A DNA stretch of 32,878 nt, taken from assembly GCA_945869305.1 (NCBI GenBank), contig CAMBOH010000015.1, positions 1 through 32,878 on the forward strand, in the 5' to 3' direction. Made by a program: the position numbers and the translations under genes. The notes beneath the pieces are model-generated. The model had not been told where the DNA came from. It saw only the letters and a program-made list of their open reading frames with translations, and ran no database searches. Origin of the DNA: an uncultured bacterium. Its GTDB lineage: Bacteria; Bacteroidota; Bacteroidia; Bacteroidales; Bacteroidaceae. This document shows, in pieces, positions 18,861 through 26,115 of the stretch (positions are counted from its first letter, which is position 1; every line of letters begins with the position of its first letter).

Positions 18861-19943
18861 CTAATCGCCCCTTTGTCGCTCCTGCTCGGCGGTACTGAGC
18901 AGTCCGCAGGCGGCAAAGATGTCCTGTCCGCGCGAAGCACGGATGGTAGTGAACACGCCATGGGAGGTGAGATAGTCGCGCAATTGGCGCATGGTATCGT
19001 CGTCGACACCCTGCAACGGCGTGTCGGGTATGTCGTGGAAGCGAATGAGATTAACCCGGCACTCAAGCGGCCGGAGCAAGCGCAACAGGGCATCGGCATG
19101 GCGGCGACTGTCGTTGATGCCCTTAAACACGATATACTCAAACGAAAGCCTGCGCTGCCTGCTCCCTTCGGCGGGCTTCGGGCCGTCGGTACGGCGGCGG
19201 CAGAAGTCGTAACGACGCAACGCGTCGACCATCTGTGTCAGGCTGAAGGCCCGTTCGGCCGGCATCAGTCTGGCTCGTTCGGCAGGTATGGGGTGATGCA
19301 GGCTGATGGCCAGGTGGCATTGGCTCTCATTCAGGAACCGCTCGAAGCCTTTGGACAACCCGACTGTCGACACCGTGATACGCTTGGCACTCCATCCCCA
19401 GCCCCAATCGGCTGTCAGCACCTCTATGGCACGCAACACCGCATCGAGGTTGTCGAATGGCTCGCCCTGGCCCATAAACACCACATTGGTGAGGGTAGCG
19501 GCCTCAGGCAGCGAATAGATCTGGTTAAGGATGTCGGCTACCGTCAAGGAGGCGACAAAGCCCTGACGGCCTGTCATGCAGAAGGCGCATCCCATCTTAC
19601 ACCCCACCTGCGAACTGACGCACAGGGTGGCTCGTTCGCCATCGGGGATATACACGGTTTCGATGAAGTGACCGTCGGCCGTGGCATACAGGTACTTCAC
19701 CGTTCCGTCGACCGACCGCTGCTCCCGCACCGGCCGGCTTGTTCCCAAAGTAAAATGTTGCTTCAACAACTCACGCGCGGCCTTGCCCACATTCTTCATG
19801 TCGTCGATATGCGGCACACGCTTTTGATATATCCAGCCTGCCACTTGCTTGCCCACAAAGGCAGGAAGCCCCAACGCGCGGCAAGCCTGTTGCATCTCGC
19901 CGGGGGTCAGGCCCAACAGGGGCTTCATCTGTTCCAAATGCAC
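18861..19943 (-). CDS. rlmN: Dual-specificity 23S rRNA/tRNA adenine-C2 methyltransferase RlmN
   Basis: This radical-SAM enzyme methylates C2 of A2503 in 23S rRNA and A37 in some tRNAs. The Fe-S cysteines are C115, C119 and C122 (VGCKMGCAFCMTGRQGF). The resolving Cys is C108 (TLCVSSQ) and the methyl-carrying Cys is C346 (DIFAACGLLST). The SAM-binding segment GQGEPFDNLD is present, with GQGEP where GMGEP is usual. A stretch of about 12 residues (CRRRTDGPKPAEGSRQ, near 255) looks inserted before RLSFEYIVFKG compared with Bacteroides relatives as I remember them. The start is GTG at 19943; the ATG at 19928 (MKPLLGLTPGEM) is equally possible. Confidence 0.96.
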   Translation of the reverse strand: MHLEQMKPLLGLTPGEMQQACRALGLPAFVGKQVAGWIYQKRVPHIDDMKNVGKAARELLKQHFTLGTSRPVREQRSVDGTVKYLYATADGHFIETVYIPDGERATLCVSSQVGCKMGCAFCMTGRQGFVASLTVADILNQIYSLPEAATLTNVVFMGQGEPFDNLDAVLRAIEVLTADWGWGWSAKRITVSTVGLSKGFERFLNESQCHLAISLHHPIPAERARLMPAERAFSLTQMVDALRRYDFCRRRTDGPKPAEGSRQRRLSFEYIVFKGINDSRRHADALLRLLRPLECRVNLIRFHDIPDTPLQGVDDDTMRQLRDYLTSHGVFTTIRASRGQDIFAACGLLSTAEQERQRGD

Positions 19944-20136
19944 ACGTTGACTGTTAGGAGGGTTCTATTGTTCGTAAACCTGGACTCAAACACTGGCTGG
20001 AGCCGGACTGGGGGAGGCTTCCGTTCCAGCCTTCATGCAAAAAGCCAGGAACGGGACAGGCAAGTCCAGCTGCCGGATGTCCGGCCGGCTGAGGAAGACT
20101 TGTAGCCTTGTCCTATTCCTGACTTTTCGATGCATG

Positions 20137-20646
20137 CTACTTGCGGTAAAGCAGCCATGCTCCGGGGTATGAGCCCTTCAGCGCATCACGGGACTGTGCT
20201 GCCGATGCCTTGTCGTCGAACGAAGAGGCAATCACGCGGAACCAACCGGTCTGTCCGTTGATGGTCTCGTTGGTCTTCACCACACGAGCATCGTAGCCGT
20301 TTCCCTGCAAGCGGGCTTTCTGACCTTCGGCATTGGCCTGGGTGAGGAAGCTGCCCACTACCACACTGTAGGTCTTGAGCGGATTGCCGCTGACAACGGT
20401 CATGTCACCCTTGATTTCGCGCACATCGCTGTGGTCGACTGTCACAGGTGTCGTTGACGGCGGAGGCGTCACTGTCACGGGACGTTCCTCAACAGGATTG
20501 GTCACTACTTGCTGCTCGCTCGGCTGAGTCTTGTCTTGGGCCATAGCCTGCTCGTATGCCTGTCGGTAAGCACTTTCACGCGACTTACAGCCGGTCAGTG
20601 CAATGGCGGCGCACAAACCGAGCGCCCACACCAAATTCTTCTTCAT
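20137..20646 (-). CDS. SPOR-domain lipoprotein
   Basis: About 169 aa from the ATG at 20646. The N-terminal signal peptide ends in a lipobox (ALTGC; Cys near residue 20), so the protein should be lipid-anchored. A Pro/Thr/Val-rich linker (PVTVTPPPSTTPVTV) spans roughly residues 55-75. The C-terminal SPOR domain runs from TYSVVVGSFLTQANAEGQKA to the end (WFRVIASSFDDKASAA). SPOR domains bind denuded septal peptidoglycan, so a role at the division site or in cell-wall turnover is likely. A TTG two codons upstream (20652) is a less likely start. It is separated from rlmN by a 193-nt spacer where I see no feature. Confidence 0.92.
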   Translation of the reverse strand: MKKNLVWALGLCAAIALTGCKSRESAYRQAYEQAMAQDKTQPSEQQVVTNPVEERPVTVTPPPSTTPVTVDHSDVREIKGDMTVVSGNPLKTYSVVVGSFLTQANAEGQKARLQGNGYDARVVKTNETINGQTGWFRVIASSFDDKASAAQSRDALKGSYPGAWLLYRK

Positions 20647-20805
20647 TTTCAAAATATGACTTTAATGAATAACTGTCGTTGTGTCAGGGCCTCCACATCG
20701 CGGCTGCCTGGACTGCCATTCCGTTCCGGCGGCAAACGTCCAGACCTGCACCTGGACAGCGAATCGCTTCGACCGTCCTGCGGGATGCCCAAGAAAAAAT
20801 CGTTA

Positions 20806-20813
20806 CAAAAATA
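20806..20813 (-). promoter_or_regulatory. Candidate -7 box for the SPOR lipoprotein gene
   Basis: The minus strand reads TATTTTTG, matching TAnnTTTG, about 160 nt before the ATG. The run is A/T rich, so chance is possible, and no -33 TTG is in place. Confidence 0.4.
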
Positions 20814-20928
20814 CAAAAGCCCCGCAGGGGAGAGGCATATCGGGTAGTTAAACATGATTAAATGTTAGAAATCTCGCGGTTCCGACGAAAAAAACGGCTT
20901 TTTTATGGCTGCTTTGAAATTAAAACCG

Positions 20929-20936
20929 TACTTTTG
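20929..20936 (+). promoter_or_regulatory. Candidate -7 box for the ytxH-like gene
   Basis: TACTTTTG matches TAnnTTTG, 43 nt before the ATG at 20980. The -33 position shows TGG rather than TTG. Confidence 0.5.
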
Positions 20937-20979
20937 GAATCACAAATCACTGATTATTCACCTTCTAAAACGTAAGACT

Positions 20980-21183
20980 ATGAAAGGACTTAGCATTCTG
21001 GCCGCCTTCTTGGGCGGTGCTGCCGTAGGTGCAGCCTGCGGTATTCTGTTTGCTCCCGAAAAGGGTGCTGACACGCGCGAACGCATTGCCGAAGCCATTC
21101 GCAAGCGCGGCATCAAGCTGAACCGCAAGGAAATGGAAAGCCTTGTCGACGACATCGCCGACGAGCTCCAGCCTGCTGAATAA
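20980..21183 (+). CDS. YtxH-domain small protein
   Basis: A 67-aa protein with an N-terminal glycine-rich membrane segment (LSILAAFLGGAAVGAACGIL) followed by FAPEKGADTRERIAEAI, the YtxH (gas-vesicle GvpP-like) pattern, and a charged helical tail. The frame is open from 20905, but the ATG at 20980 gives the standard start. It leads a three-gene set with the holin-like protein and the 89-aa protein, an arrangement I know from other Bacteroidales genomes. Function unknown; a stress- or envelope-related role is usually suggested. Confidence 0.88.
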   Translation: MKGLSILAAFLGGAAVGAACGILFAPEKGADTRERIAEAIRKRGIKLNRKEMESLVDDIADELQPAE

Positions 21184-21194
21184 CCCCGTTTTGC

Positions 21195-21228
21195 CAAACC
21201 GGCCGGCAGTCCCCTGCCAGCCGGTTTG
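21195..21228 (+). terminator. Hairpin between the ytxH-like and holin-like genes
   Basis: CAAACCGGCCGGCAG (21195-21209) pairs with CTGCCAGCCGGTTTG (21214-21228) with one mismatch and a 4-nt loop, followed by CGCTTTTGG. It is a strong stem with only a short T tract, so partial termination or mRNA processing between the two genes is more likely than a full stop. Confidence 0.55.
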
Positions 21229-21312
21229 CGCTTTTGGCCGAATCCGGCTACCGGGCGTGTCACGCTACCACGCCCTTGATTGTTCAACCCCCTTCATTCA
21301 CCTTTACGAGCC

Positions 21313-21717
21313 GTGTTTTCATCCGACAATCACATCAACGCCATCGCGCAACTGCTGGCCGACTTTCACCGCCACCTCGAACTGCGCGCCGAATGCTTCA
21401 AGGTCGATGCTGTCAGCAAGCTGTCCAAACTGCTCACGGTCTTGGCCCTGAGCATCATTCTCTTTATGCTGGGTTCCCTGGCACTGTGGTTCATCTCCAT
21501 GATGGCAGCTACCGCCCTGGGTGAATGGCTGAACAGCCCCACCGCCGGCTATGCCATTGTAGTGGGCTTCTATCTGCTTCTGGGCTGCGTGATCTATGCT
21601 CGCCGCAAGGAATGGATCGAGAATCCCGTGACTGACTTTCTCGCCAAGCTTTTTCTGGGCGAACCCGCACCGGGAGACGCTGCGAAGCCTGAACCCGACA
21701 AGCATGAGCCCCTTTAG
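21313..21717 (+). CDS. Phage-holin-like (DUF1469 type) membrane protein
   Basis: About 134 aa from the GTG at 21313. Two membrane helices (LLTVLALSIILFMLGSLALW and AGYAIVVGFYLLLGCVIYA) sit between an amphipathic N-terminal part and a charged Pro-rich tail. FSSDNHINAIAQLLADF fits the usual opening of Bacteroidales members. A TTG at 21280 would add 11 residues. Despite the family name, the chromosomal copies are not tied to lysis, and the ytxH-like and 89-aa neighbours suggest an envelope function. There are no phage genes nearby. Confidence 0.85.
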   Translation: MFSSDNHINAIAQLLADFHRHLELRAECFKVDAVSKLSKLLTVLALSIILFMLGSLALWFISMMAATALGEWLNSPTAGYAIVVGFYLLLGCVIYARRKEWIENPVTDFLAKLFLGEPAPGDAAKPEPDKHEPL

Positions 21718-21786
21718 TTTACTGCGCCGGAACGCTTGTCCCATGCGCCGGAACGAAGTCCGCAGACTACGTCGCAAACTACTGGC

Positions 21787-21891
21787 CTTTAGACTTTAGA
21801 CTCTACACTTTAGACTTTAGACTCTACACTTTAGACTTTAGACTTTAGACTCTATTCTTTAGACTTTAAACTCTATTCTTTAGCCTTTAAC
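21787..21891. repeat. Tandem repeat based on TTTAGAC
   Basis: A 105-bp array built from the 7-mer TTTAGAC arranged in higher units of 21 bp: CTTTAGACTTTAGACTCTACA twice, then a 28-bp unit with one more heptamer, then a degenerate 21-bp unit, then a partial one. Low complexity and free of G on long runs except the GAC. It fills the spacer between the holin-like gene and the 89-aa protein gene, ending 18 nt before the ATG. Confidence 0.92.
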
Positions 21892-21909
21892 ACCATACAC
21901 GCCCCACCC

Positions 21910-22179
21910 ATGAAACAAAATTGCTATACCCCCGAACTGCTACAGAAAAGGCTGCAAACGCTACACGCCCGGCTGGATGAGAACAAGGCCGCCATTGCCG
22001 AACAGTGGCATACTCTGTTTGCACCGCCTGCCGAATCTGGCGGGAAACTACAGTACTGGATGAGCCAGGCCGACCGGGCTGTCGCTGTGTATGACGGCGT
22101 GATGCTGGGCTACAAGCTGCTGAAACGATTCAACGGAACCATCAGCCGCTGGACACACAAGAACAGACGCAAACGATAA
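21910..22179 (+). CDS. Conserved small protein of the YtxH/holin-like cluster
   Basis: An 89-aa basic protein, mostly helical, with a possible coiled coil (residues 9-33, LLQKRLQTLHARLDENKAAI), a WHTLFAPP segment near 36, and YDGVMLGYKLLKRF near 62-75. Third-gene proteins with the same LFAP and DGxMLxxKL features occur beside ytxH and the holin-like gene in related genomes, as far as I recall. No signal peptide or catalytic motif. It starts 18 nt after the tandem repeat. Function unknown. Confidence 0.75.
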   Translation: MKQNCYTPELLQKRLQTLHARLDENKAAIAEQWHTLFAPPAESGGKLQYWMSQADRAVAVYDGVMLGYKLLKRFNGTISRWTHKNRRKR

Positions 22180-22336
22180 ACAGGGAGGAAGGACTGTCTG
22201 GCCGAGGGTACGCAGAAGATGCCTAACCCGACCGGTCTCGTACCGTGACACGACGCGATTGGCACACTGGCCGAGGGGAAGAGGCTGGCTGCACTGCCTG
22301 CTATCGGTCTGGACAGAGGACGCAGCGCGGCCTGCG

Positions 22337-23191
22337 CTATACCAGCCAGTTGGTGTAAAAGCGCAGGGCGGCACTTTCCCAGGAATAGTCGACCGAACCG
22401 TCTGCCCTATAATAATGTAAAGGTTCGTAAATGGGTAGTTGCTTAGCCAAATCGCGGAGATATTCGTTGTGAAGCGTATATGGCTCGTACTCCAAATGCC
22501 CGACGATGAATGTGCGCCTCAGGTCGTCTGTGGCGACAACCCCCACCCCACTCTCTTCGCTTTCGGCCACAATATGCAGTCCTTCGGCTGCATGGCTGGC
22601 TATTTCGGCATGCCGCACCTCGGTATGCCGCGAATTGGGCATGGGAAAATCCGGGGAAAGTCCCGACACCAAGGGCGAATCCTCACGCAGCACGCGCTGC
22701 CTGAATATGCCGAACATCTTGGCCGGCAAGGCATGCTTGTCAATGCCATAGAAATGGTACAGACCAGCCTGTGCGCCCCAGCACACATACAGGGTGCGCG
22801 GTATGTGCTTGTCGGCCCAATCCATCACCCGACACAGCTGCTCCCAGTAGCGCACTTGCTCAAAGGGCATCTGTTCCAACGGTGCTCCCGTCAGAATCAT
22901 CCGGTCGAACGATTCTTCCTGCAGGTCTTCAACGTCGAGATAGAACGCCTGCATGTGGGCCATGGACGTGGTCTTGAAGGTCTGTCCCTTCAGCTTTACA
23001 GGTATCAGCTGGACATCGACACCCGTATGCTGCAACGTGCGGGCGATGTCAAGCTCGGTCACCTCCTTCTGTGGCATCAGGTTGAGAAGCAGTACCCGAA
23101 GCACACCGTCGACCTGCTTCCAGCCAGACAAGCTGTAGGTCGCCGATGCCAGCGACAACGATGCGGGGAGGTTTTGGGGGAGATACAACAT
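22337..23191 (-). CDS. metA: Homoserine O-acyltransferase MetA (probably acetyl-CoA type)
   Basis: The 284-aa enzyme activates homoserine for methionine synthesis. Key residues line up with a constant 5-residue shift from E. coli numbering in the N-terminal half: Lys42 in NLMPQK, the nucleophile Cys137 in VCWGAQAGLYH, then His232 and Glu234 in VGHLEYEP. SRHTEVR is intact. At position 106 (TGAPLEQMPF) there is Glu where succinyl-using enzymes have Gly, which in the Bacillus cereus enzyme marks acetyl-CoA use. The C terminus ends at FYTNWLV, about 15-20 residues earlier than usual; the stop is clean. It follows nspC by 47 nt. Confidence 0.93.
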   Translation of the reverse strand: MLYLPQNLPASLSLASATYSLSGWKQVDGVLRVLLLNLMPQKEVTELDIARTLQHTGVDVQLIPVKLKGQTFKTTSMAHMQAFYLDVEDLQEESFDRMILTGAPLEQMPFEQVRYWEQLCRVMDWADKHIPRTLYVCWGAQAGLYHFYGIDKHALPAKMFGIFRQRVLREDSPLVSGLSPDFPMPNSRHTEVRHAEIASHAAEGLHIVAESEESGVGVVATDDLRRTFIVGHLEYEPYTLHNEYLRDLAKQLPIYEPLHYYRADGSVDYSWESAALRFYTNWLV

Positions 23192-23238
23192 GGGTTATGT
23201 ATATAATAAGGTATACATGACACGCCGGGGAGGACGCG

Positions 23239-24468
23239 TCAATCCATACGGTCGCGATAGTCGGCATAACCGAACTCGCGCAACAGCTGCACGGTACCGT
23301 CCAGGCGTTTCATCTTGATGGCGGGATGGGCTATGCCGTTAAACATGTTTGTCTTGACCGTCGTGTAGTGAATCATATCCTCGAAAATAACGGAATCGCC
23401 CACCTTCAAGGGCTTCTCGAACCGCCAGTATCCCATATAGTCACCGCTCAAGCAGCTGTTGCCTCCCAAACGGTAGACGCAGGGGGCACGGTCGAGCCCC
23501 TGCCCAGCCGCATCGGCCAATGTTTCGGCCCCACGCACCGCAGGATGGTAAGGCATCTCCAGGCAGTCAGGCATGTGGCAAGTGAAGCTTACGTTCAGAA
23601 TGGCGGTCTTTATGCCATGATTCTCAACCACGTCGACCACCTCTGACACCAACGGACCTGTCTGCCACGCAAAGGCCGAACCGGGCTCGAGCACAATATG
23701 CAAATGCGGATAACGGGCACGGAAATCGCGCAGCACGCCAACCAGCAACTGCACATCGTAACCCTGACGCGTCACCAGGTGGCCGCCACCCAGATTCAGC
23801 CACTTCACCAAAGGCAGCCAAGGTCCGAACTTCGACTCTATGTGCTGCAAGGTGTGCTGGAGAGCCGAGGCGGGACTCTCACAATGGCAGTGGCAATGGA
23901 AACCTTCCACTCCCTCGGGCAGCCTCCCCGGTGTGAGCTGGGAGGCCAATACGCCGAAGCGGGAACCCGGCGCACAGGGATTGTAAAGCTCCGTCTCTAT
24001 CTCGCTGTACTCGGGATTGATGCGCAAGCCTATCGACGGGGCATCGGCTCCCGCGGCCCGCACCTGTGGGCCGAAACGTTCAAGCTGGGTCAGCGAATTG
24101 AAGGTTATGTGGCTCGAATGGCGCACCAGCTCGGCAAAGGTTTCGGCTTCGTAGGCCGGCGAGTAGGTATGCGCCTTCGAACCGAACTGTTCGACGGCCA
24201 AGCGGGCCTCAAAGGGAGAGGAGGCCGTGGTATGGCCTATATATTCGCGGAATATGGGGAAGGTACGCCAGAGGGCAAAGGCCTTGAAGGCCAAGATGAA
24301 CTCCACATCCGCTTCGCGCGCAATGCGGCTTATGAGACTGAGGTTGCGCCGCAGGGCTTCCTCTTCGACAAGATAGTAGGGCTGCACAGGCGTAGATGAT
24401 TTTCGGGGATAAGAGAGAGGAGGTAAAACGGGGATGACGCGCGCCGGCAGATGGAGAGCCGCACGCAT
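23239..24468 (-). CDS. nspC: Carboxynorspermidine/carboxyspermidine decarboxylase NspC
   Basis: A PLP enzyme of the alanine-racemase fold type III group that makes norspermidine or spermidine from the carboxylated precursor, in the route used by many Bacteroidota instead of the SAM-decarboxylase route. The PLP lysine is K62 in FILAFKAFALW. HSSHITFNS, LRINPEYSEI, the LNLGGGHL glycine loop, CHMPDCLEMPYHP and GGNSCLSGDYMGYW are all present. With 409 aa it has about 27 residues before the usual start (PYYLVEEEALRRN), and only a GTG near residue 28 could give a shorter form, so the start is uncertain. It lies 63 nt after galE and 47 nt before metA. Confidence 0.94.
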   Translation of the reverse strand: MRAALHLPARVIPVLPPLSYPRKSSTPVQPYYLVEEEALRRNLSLISRIAREADVEFILAFKAFALWRTFPIFREYIGHTTASSPFEARLAVEQFGSKAHTYSPAYEAETFAELVRHSSHITFNSLTQLERFGPQVRAAGADAPSIGLRINPEYSEIETELYNPCAPGSRFGVLASQLTPGRLPEGVEGFHCHCHCESPASALQHTLQHIESKFGPWLPLVKWLNLGGGHLVTRQGYDVQLLVGVLRDFRARYPHLHIVLEPGSAFAWQTGPLVSEVVDVVENHGIKTAILNVSFTCHMPDCLEMPYHPAVRGAETLADAAGQGLDRAPCVYRLGGNSCLSGDYMGYWRFEKPLKVGDSVIFEDMIHYTTVKTNMFNGIAHPAIKMKRLDGTVQLLREFGYADYRDRMD

Positions 24469-24531
24469 ACATGAAAGAGCTGCAGCAATTCTTCATGCAA
24501 GAACTGCCGCAGCTCCTTTATATGGTCACTA

Positions 24532-25572
24532 TTACATGATGCCACGTTCGCGCAGCTTCTGCTGCCAGTTCCAGGCCGAAGTCAGGGCCTCTTCGAGCGT
24601 GTGGACTGCCTTCCAGCCCAATACCTGGTTGGCCTTGTCAACATTGCCCCACACCTTCTCGATGTCGCCTGCACGACGCGGAGCGATCTCATAGTTCAGC
24701 TTCACGCCCGTGCACTTTTCGAAGGTGTTGATGAGTTCGAGCACGCTCACGCCGTTGCCTGTACCCACATTGTAGATTTCAACAGGATCAGCGTTCTTGC
24801 CTTCCACGATGCGTGCCATGGCAGCCACATGGGCCTTGGCCAGGTCGAGCACATAGATGTAGTCACGGATGCACGAACCGTCGGGCGTGTCGTAGTCATC
24901 GCCAAACACCTTGAGACAAGGACGGATGCCCATAGCCGTCTGGGTGAGATAGGGAATCAGGTTGGCAGGCACGCCGTTCGGCATTTCACCGATAATGCCC
25001 GTCGGGTGCGAACCGATGGGATTGAAGTAGCGCAGGATGATGGCACTGATGCTTGCGCCGCTGTGGATGTAGTCCTGGATGATTTCCTCGTTGATCTGCT
25101 TCGTATTGCCATAGGGGCTTTCGGCCTTCTTGATAGGAGCCTTTTCGGTGACAGGAAGGTTCTCGGGATCGGGCTGTCCGTATACGGTACACGATGACGA
25201 GAAGATGATGCCCTTCACGTCGTACTTGGGCATGAGCTTCAGCAGGTTGATGAGCGAGAGCAGGTTGTTTTCGTAATACTTGAGGGGCTTCTCGACACTT
25301 TCACCCACAGCCTTGGAGGCGGCGAAGTGGATGATGCCCGTAATGCCGGGATACTTCTGGAATACAGCTTCGAGACCGGCCAGATTGCAGCAGTCCACCT
25401 CTTCAAAGGCAGGACGGATGCCCGTAATCTGCTCGATGCCGTCGACCACGTCGGCCTTCGAGTTCGACAAGTTGTCGACAATCACAACATCGTAGCCGGC
25501 ATTTTGCAGTTCAACAGTAGTGTGCGAGCCGATAAAGCCCGTACCGCCAGTTACCAGGATGGTTTTTTTCAT
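24532..25572 (-). CDS. galE: UDP-glucose 4-epimerase GalE
   Basis: The 346-aa short-chain dehydrogenase-type epimerase interconverts UDP-glucose and UDP-galactose (or the N-acetyl forms), feeding cell-surface polysaccharides. The NAD-binding loop is TGGTGFIGSH at the N terminus. The catalytic triad region shows SSSCTVYGQP and the YGNTK (YxxxK) motif near residues 125-155. RYFNPIGSHPTG and GDDYDTPDGSCIRDYIYVLD follow. The frame stays open to 26004, but the ATG at 25572 (MKKTILVTGG) is clearly the start. A good -7 box lies about 200 nt upstream. Probably co-transcribed with nspC and metA. Confidence 0.97.
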   Translation of the reverse strand: MKKTILVTGGTGFIGSHTTVELQNAGYDVVIVDNLSNSKADVVDGIEQITGIRPAFEEVDCCNLAGLEAVFQKYPGITGIIHFAASKAVGESVEKPLKYYENNLLSLINLLKLMPKYDVKGIIFSSSCTVYGQPDPENLPVTEKAPIKKAESPYGNTKQINEEIIQDYIHSGASISAIILRYFNPIGSHPTGIIGEMPNGVPANLIPYLTQTAMGIRPCLKVFGDDYDTPDGSCIRDYIYVLDLAKAHVAAMARIVEGKNADPVEIYNVGTGNGVSVLELINTFEKCTGVKLNYEIAPRRAGDIEKVWGNVDKANQVLGWKAVHTLEEALTSAWNWQQKLRERGIM

Positions 25573-25775
25573 GACACTATGTTTTAAAGTTGGATGATAA
25601 AAGGTAGTGAGGCTACAATCCCGGCCACACAAGGCTACTGGTTTGGCCTGAAGCCTGCAAGTTTGCCATTTTCCGGGGCACACTGCCCGGCTATGGCCAA
25701 TCATACACTCCAACTTGCTTGCCTCTCGCTTTGTCCTCATCCGGAACCCTGCGTCCAGCTTGTAGTTTCGCTTGG

Positions 25776-25783
25776 CAAATGTA
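25776..25783 (-). promoter_or_regulatory. Candidate -7 box for galE
   Basis: The minus strand reads TACATTTG, matching TAnnTTTG, about 200 nt upstream of the galE ATG. No TTG at the -33 position. Confidence 0.5.
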
Positions 25784-26035
25784 TGGCATTTTTTTCTATT
25801 TGCCGTTGTTTTGCCGAAAAAGTTCACGGAGTGTCTGCAAATTAGGCCAGTTGGGCCGGAATGGGCGGTGAGGACCACAGAACATGCCGTAAAAGCCGGT
25901 TTCGCAAGACAGCCCCGACCGGATCGCCTGCCCAATTCTTCAAGTTTACGAATCAAAACCGCCTGTTTCCGCACAATTTTAGTCCCAACGTGCATTTTTC
26001 CCAAGGATTATTAAACTATTAAAAGGAATTATACT

Positions 26036-26043
26036 TACCTTTG
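26036..26043 (+). promoter_or_regulatory. -7 box for spt
   Basis: TACCTTTG is a full match to TAnnTTTG in an AT-rich stretch, 72 nt before the spt ATG. The base composition drops sharply just in front of it, as expected for a promoter. No clear -33 TTG. Confidence 0.6.
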
Positions 26044-26115
26044 CCGCAAACATTTGACGAAGGCCTTCAAAAAATACCATTCATTTCGAGGTCTTCAGTT
26101 ACAACCAGATATATA

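Larger units (their letters stand above)
20647..20979. other. Divergent spacer between the SPOR lipoprotein and ytxH-like genes
   Basis: The 333-nt spacer holds one -7 box on each strand (20806-20813 minus; 20929-20936 plus) and a small CCCCGCAGGGG palindrome near 20820. The frames crossing it encode nothing I recognise. Confidence 0.5.
25573..26115. other. Divergent spacer between galE and spt
   Basis: A 543-nt spacer with long leaders on both sides. It holds the galE -7 box (25776-25783, minus) and the spt -7 box (26036-26043, plus). No stable hairpin, repeat copy or protein was recognised in the rest. The frames crossing it are extensions of galE and spt without family similarity. Confidence 0.5.

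Noticed and set aside
18873-20105. 410-aa plus-strand frame
   Set aside because: Complement of rlmN, which has all radical-SAM residues; the frame continues only because of high GC content.
21313-21717. Prophage remnant
   Set aside because: Only a holin-type fold is present; no integrase, structural or lysis genes, and the gene sits in a conserved chromosomal trio.
21787-21891. CRISPR array
   Set aside because: The repeats are contiguous 7- and 21-mers without unique spacers, and no cas gene is near.
22337-22400. Frameshift truncating metA
   Set aside because: The short C terminus ends at a clean TAG, and no continuation of the missing residues was seen in the other frames downstream.
25573-26004. 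N-terminal extension of galE by 144 residues
   Set aside because: The extension has no family similarity, crosses the candidate promoter, and the ATG at 25572 gives the exact GalE opening.
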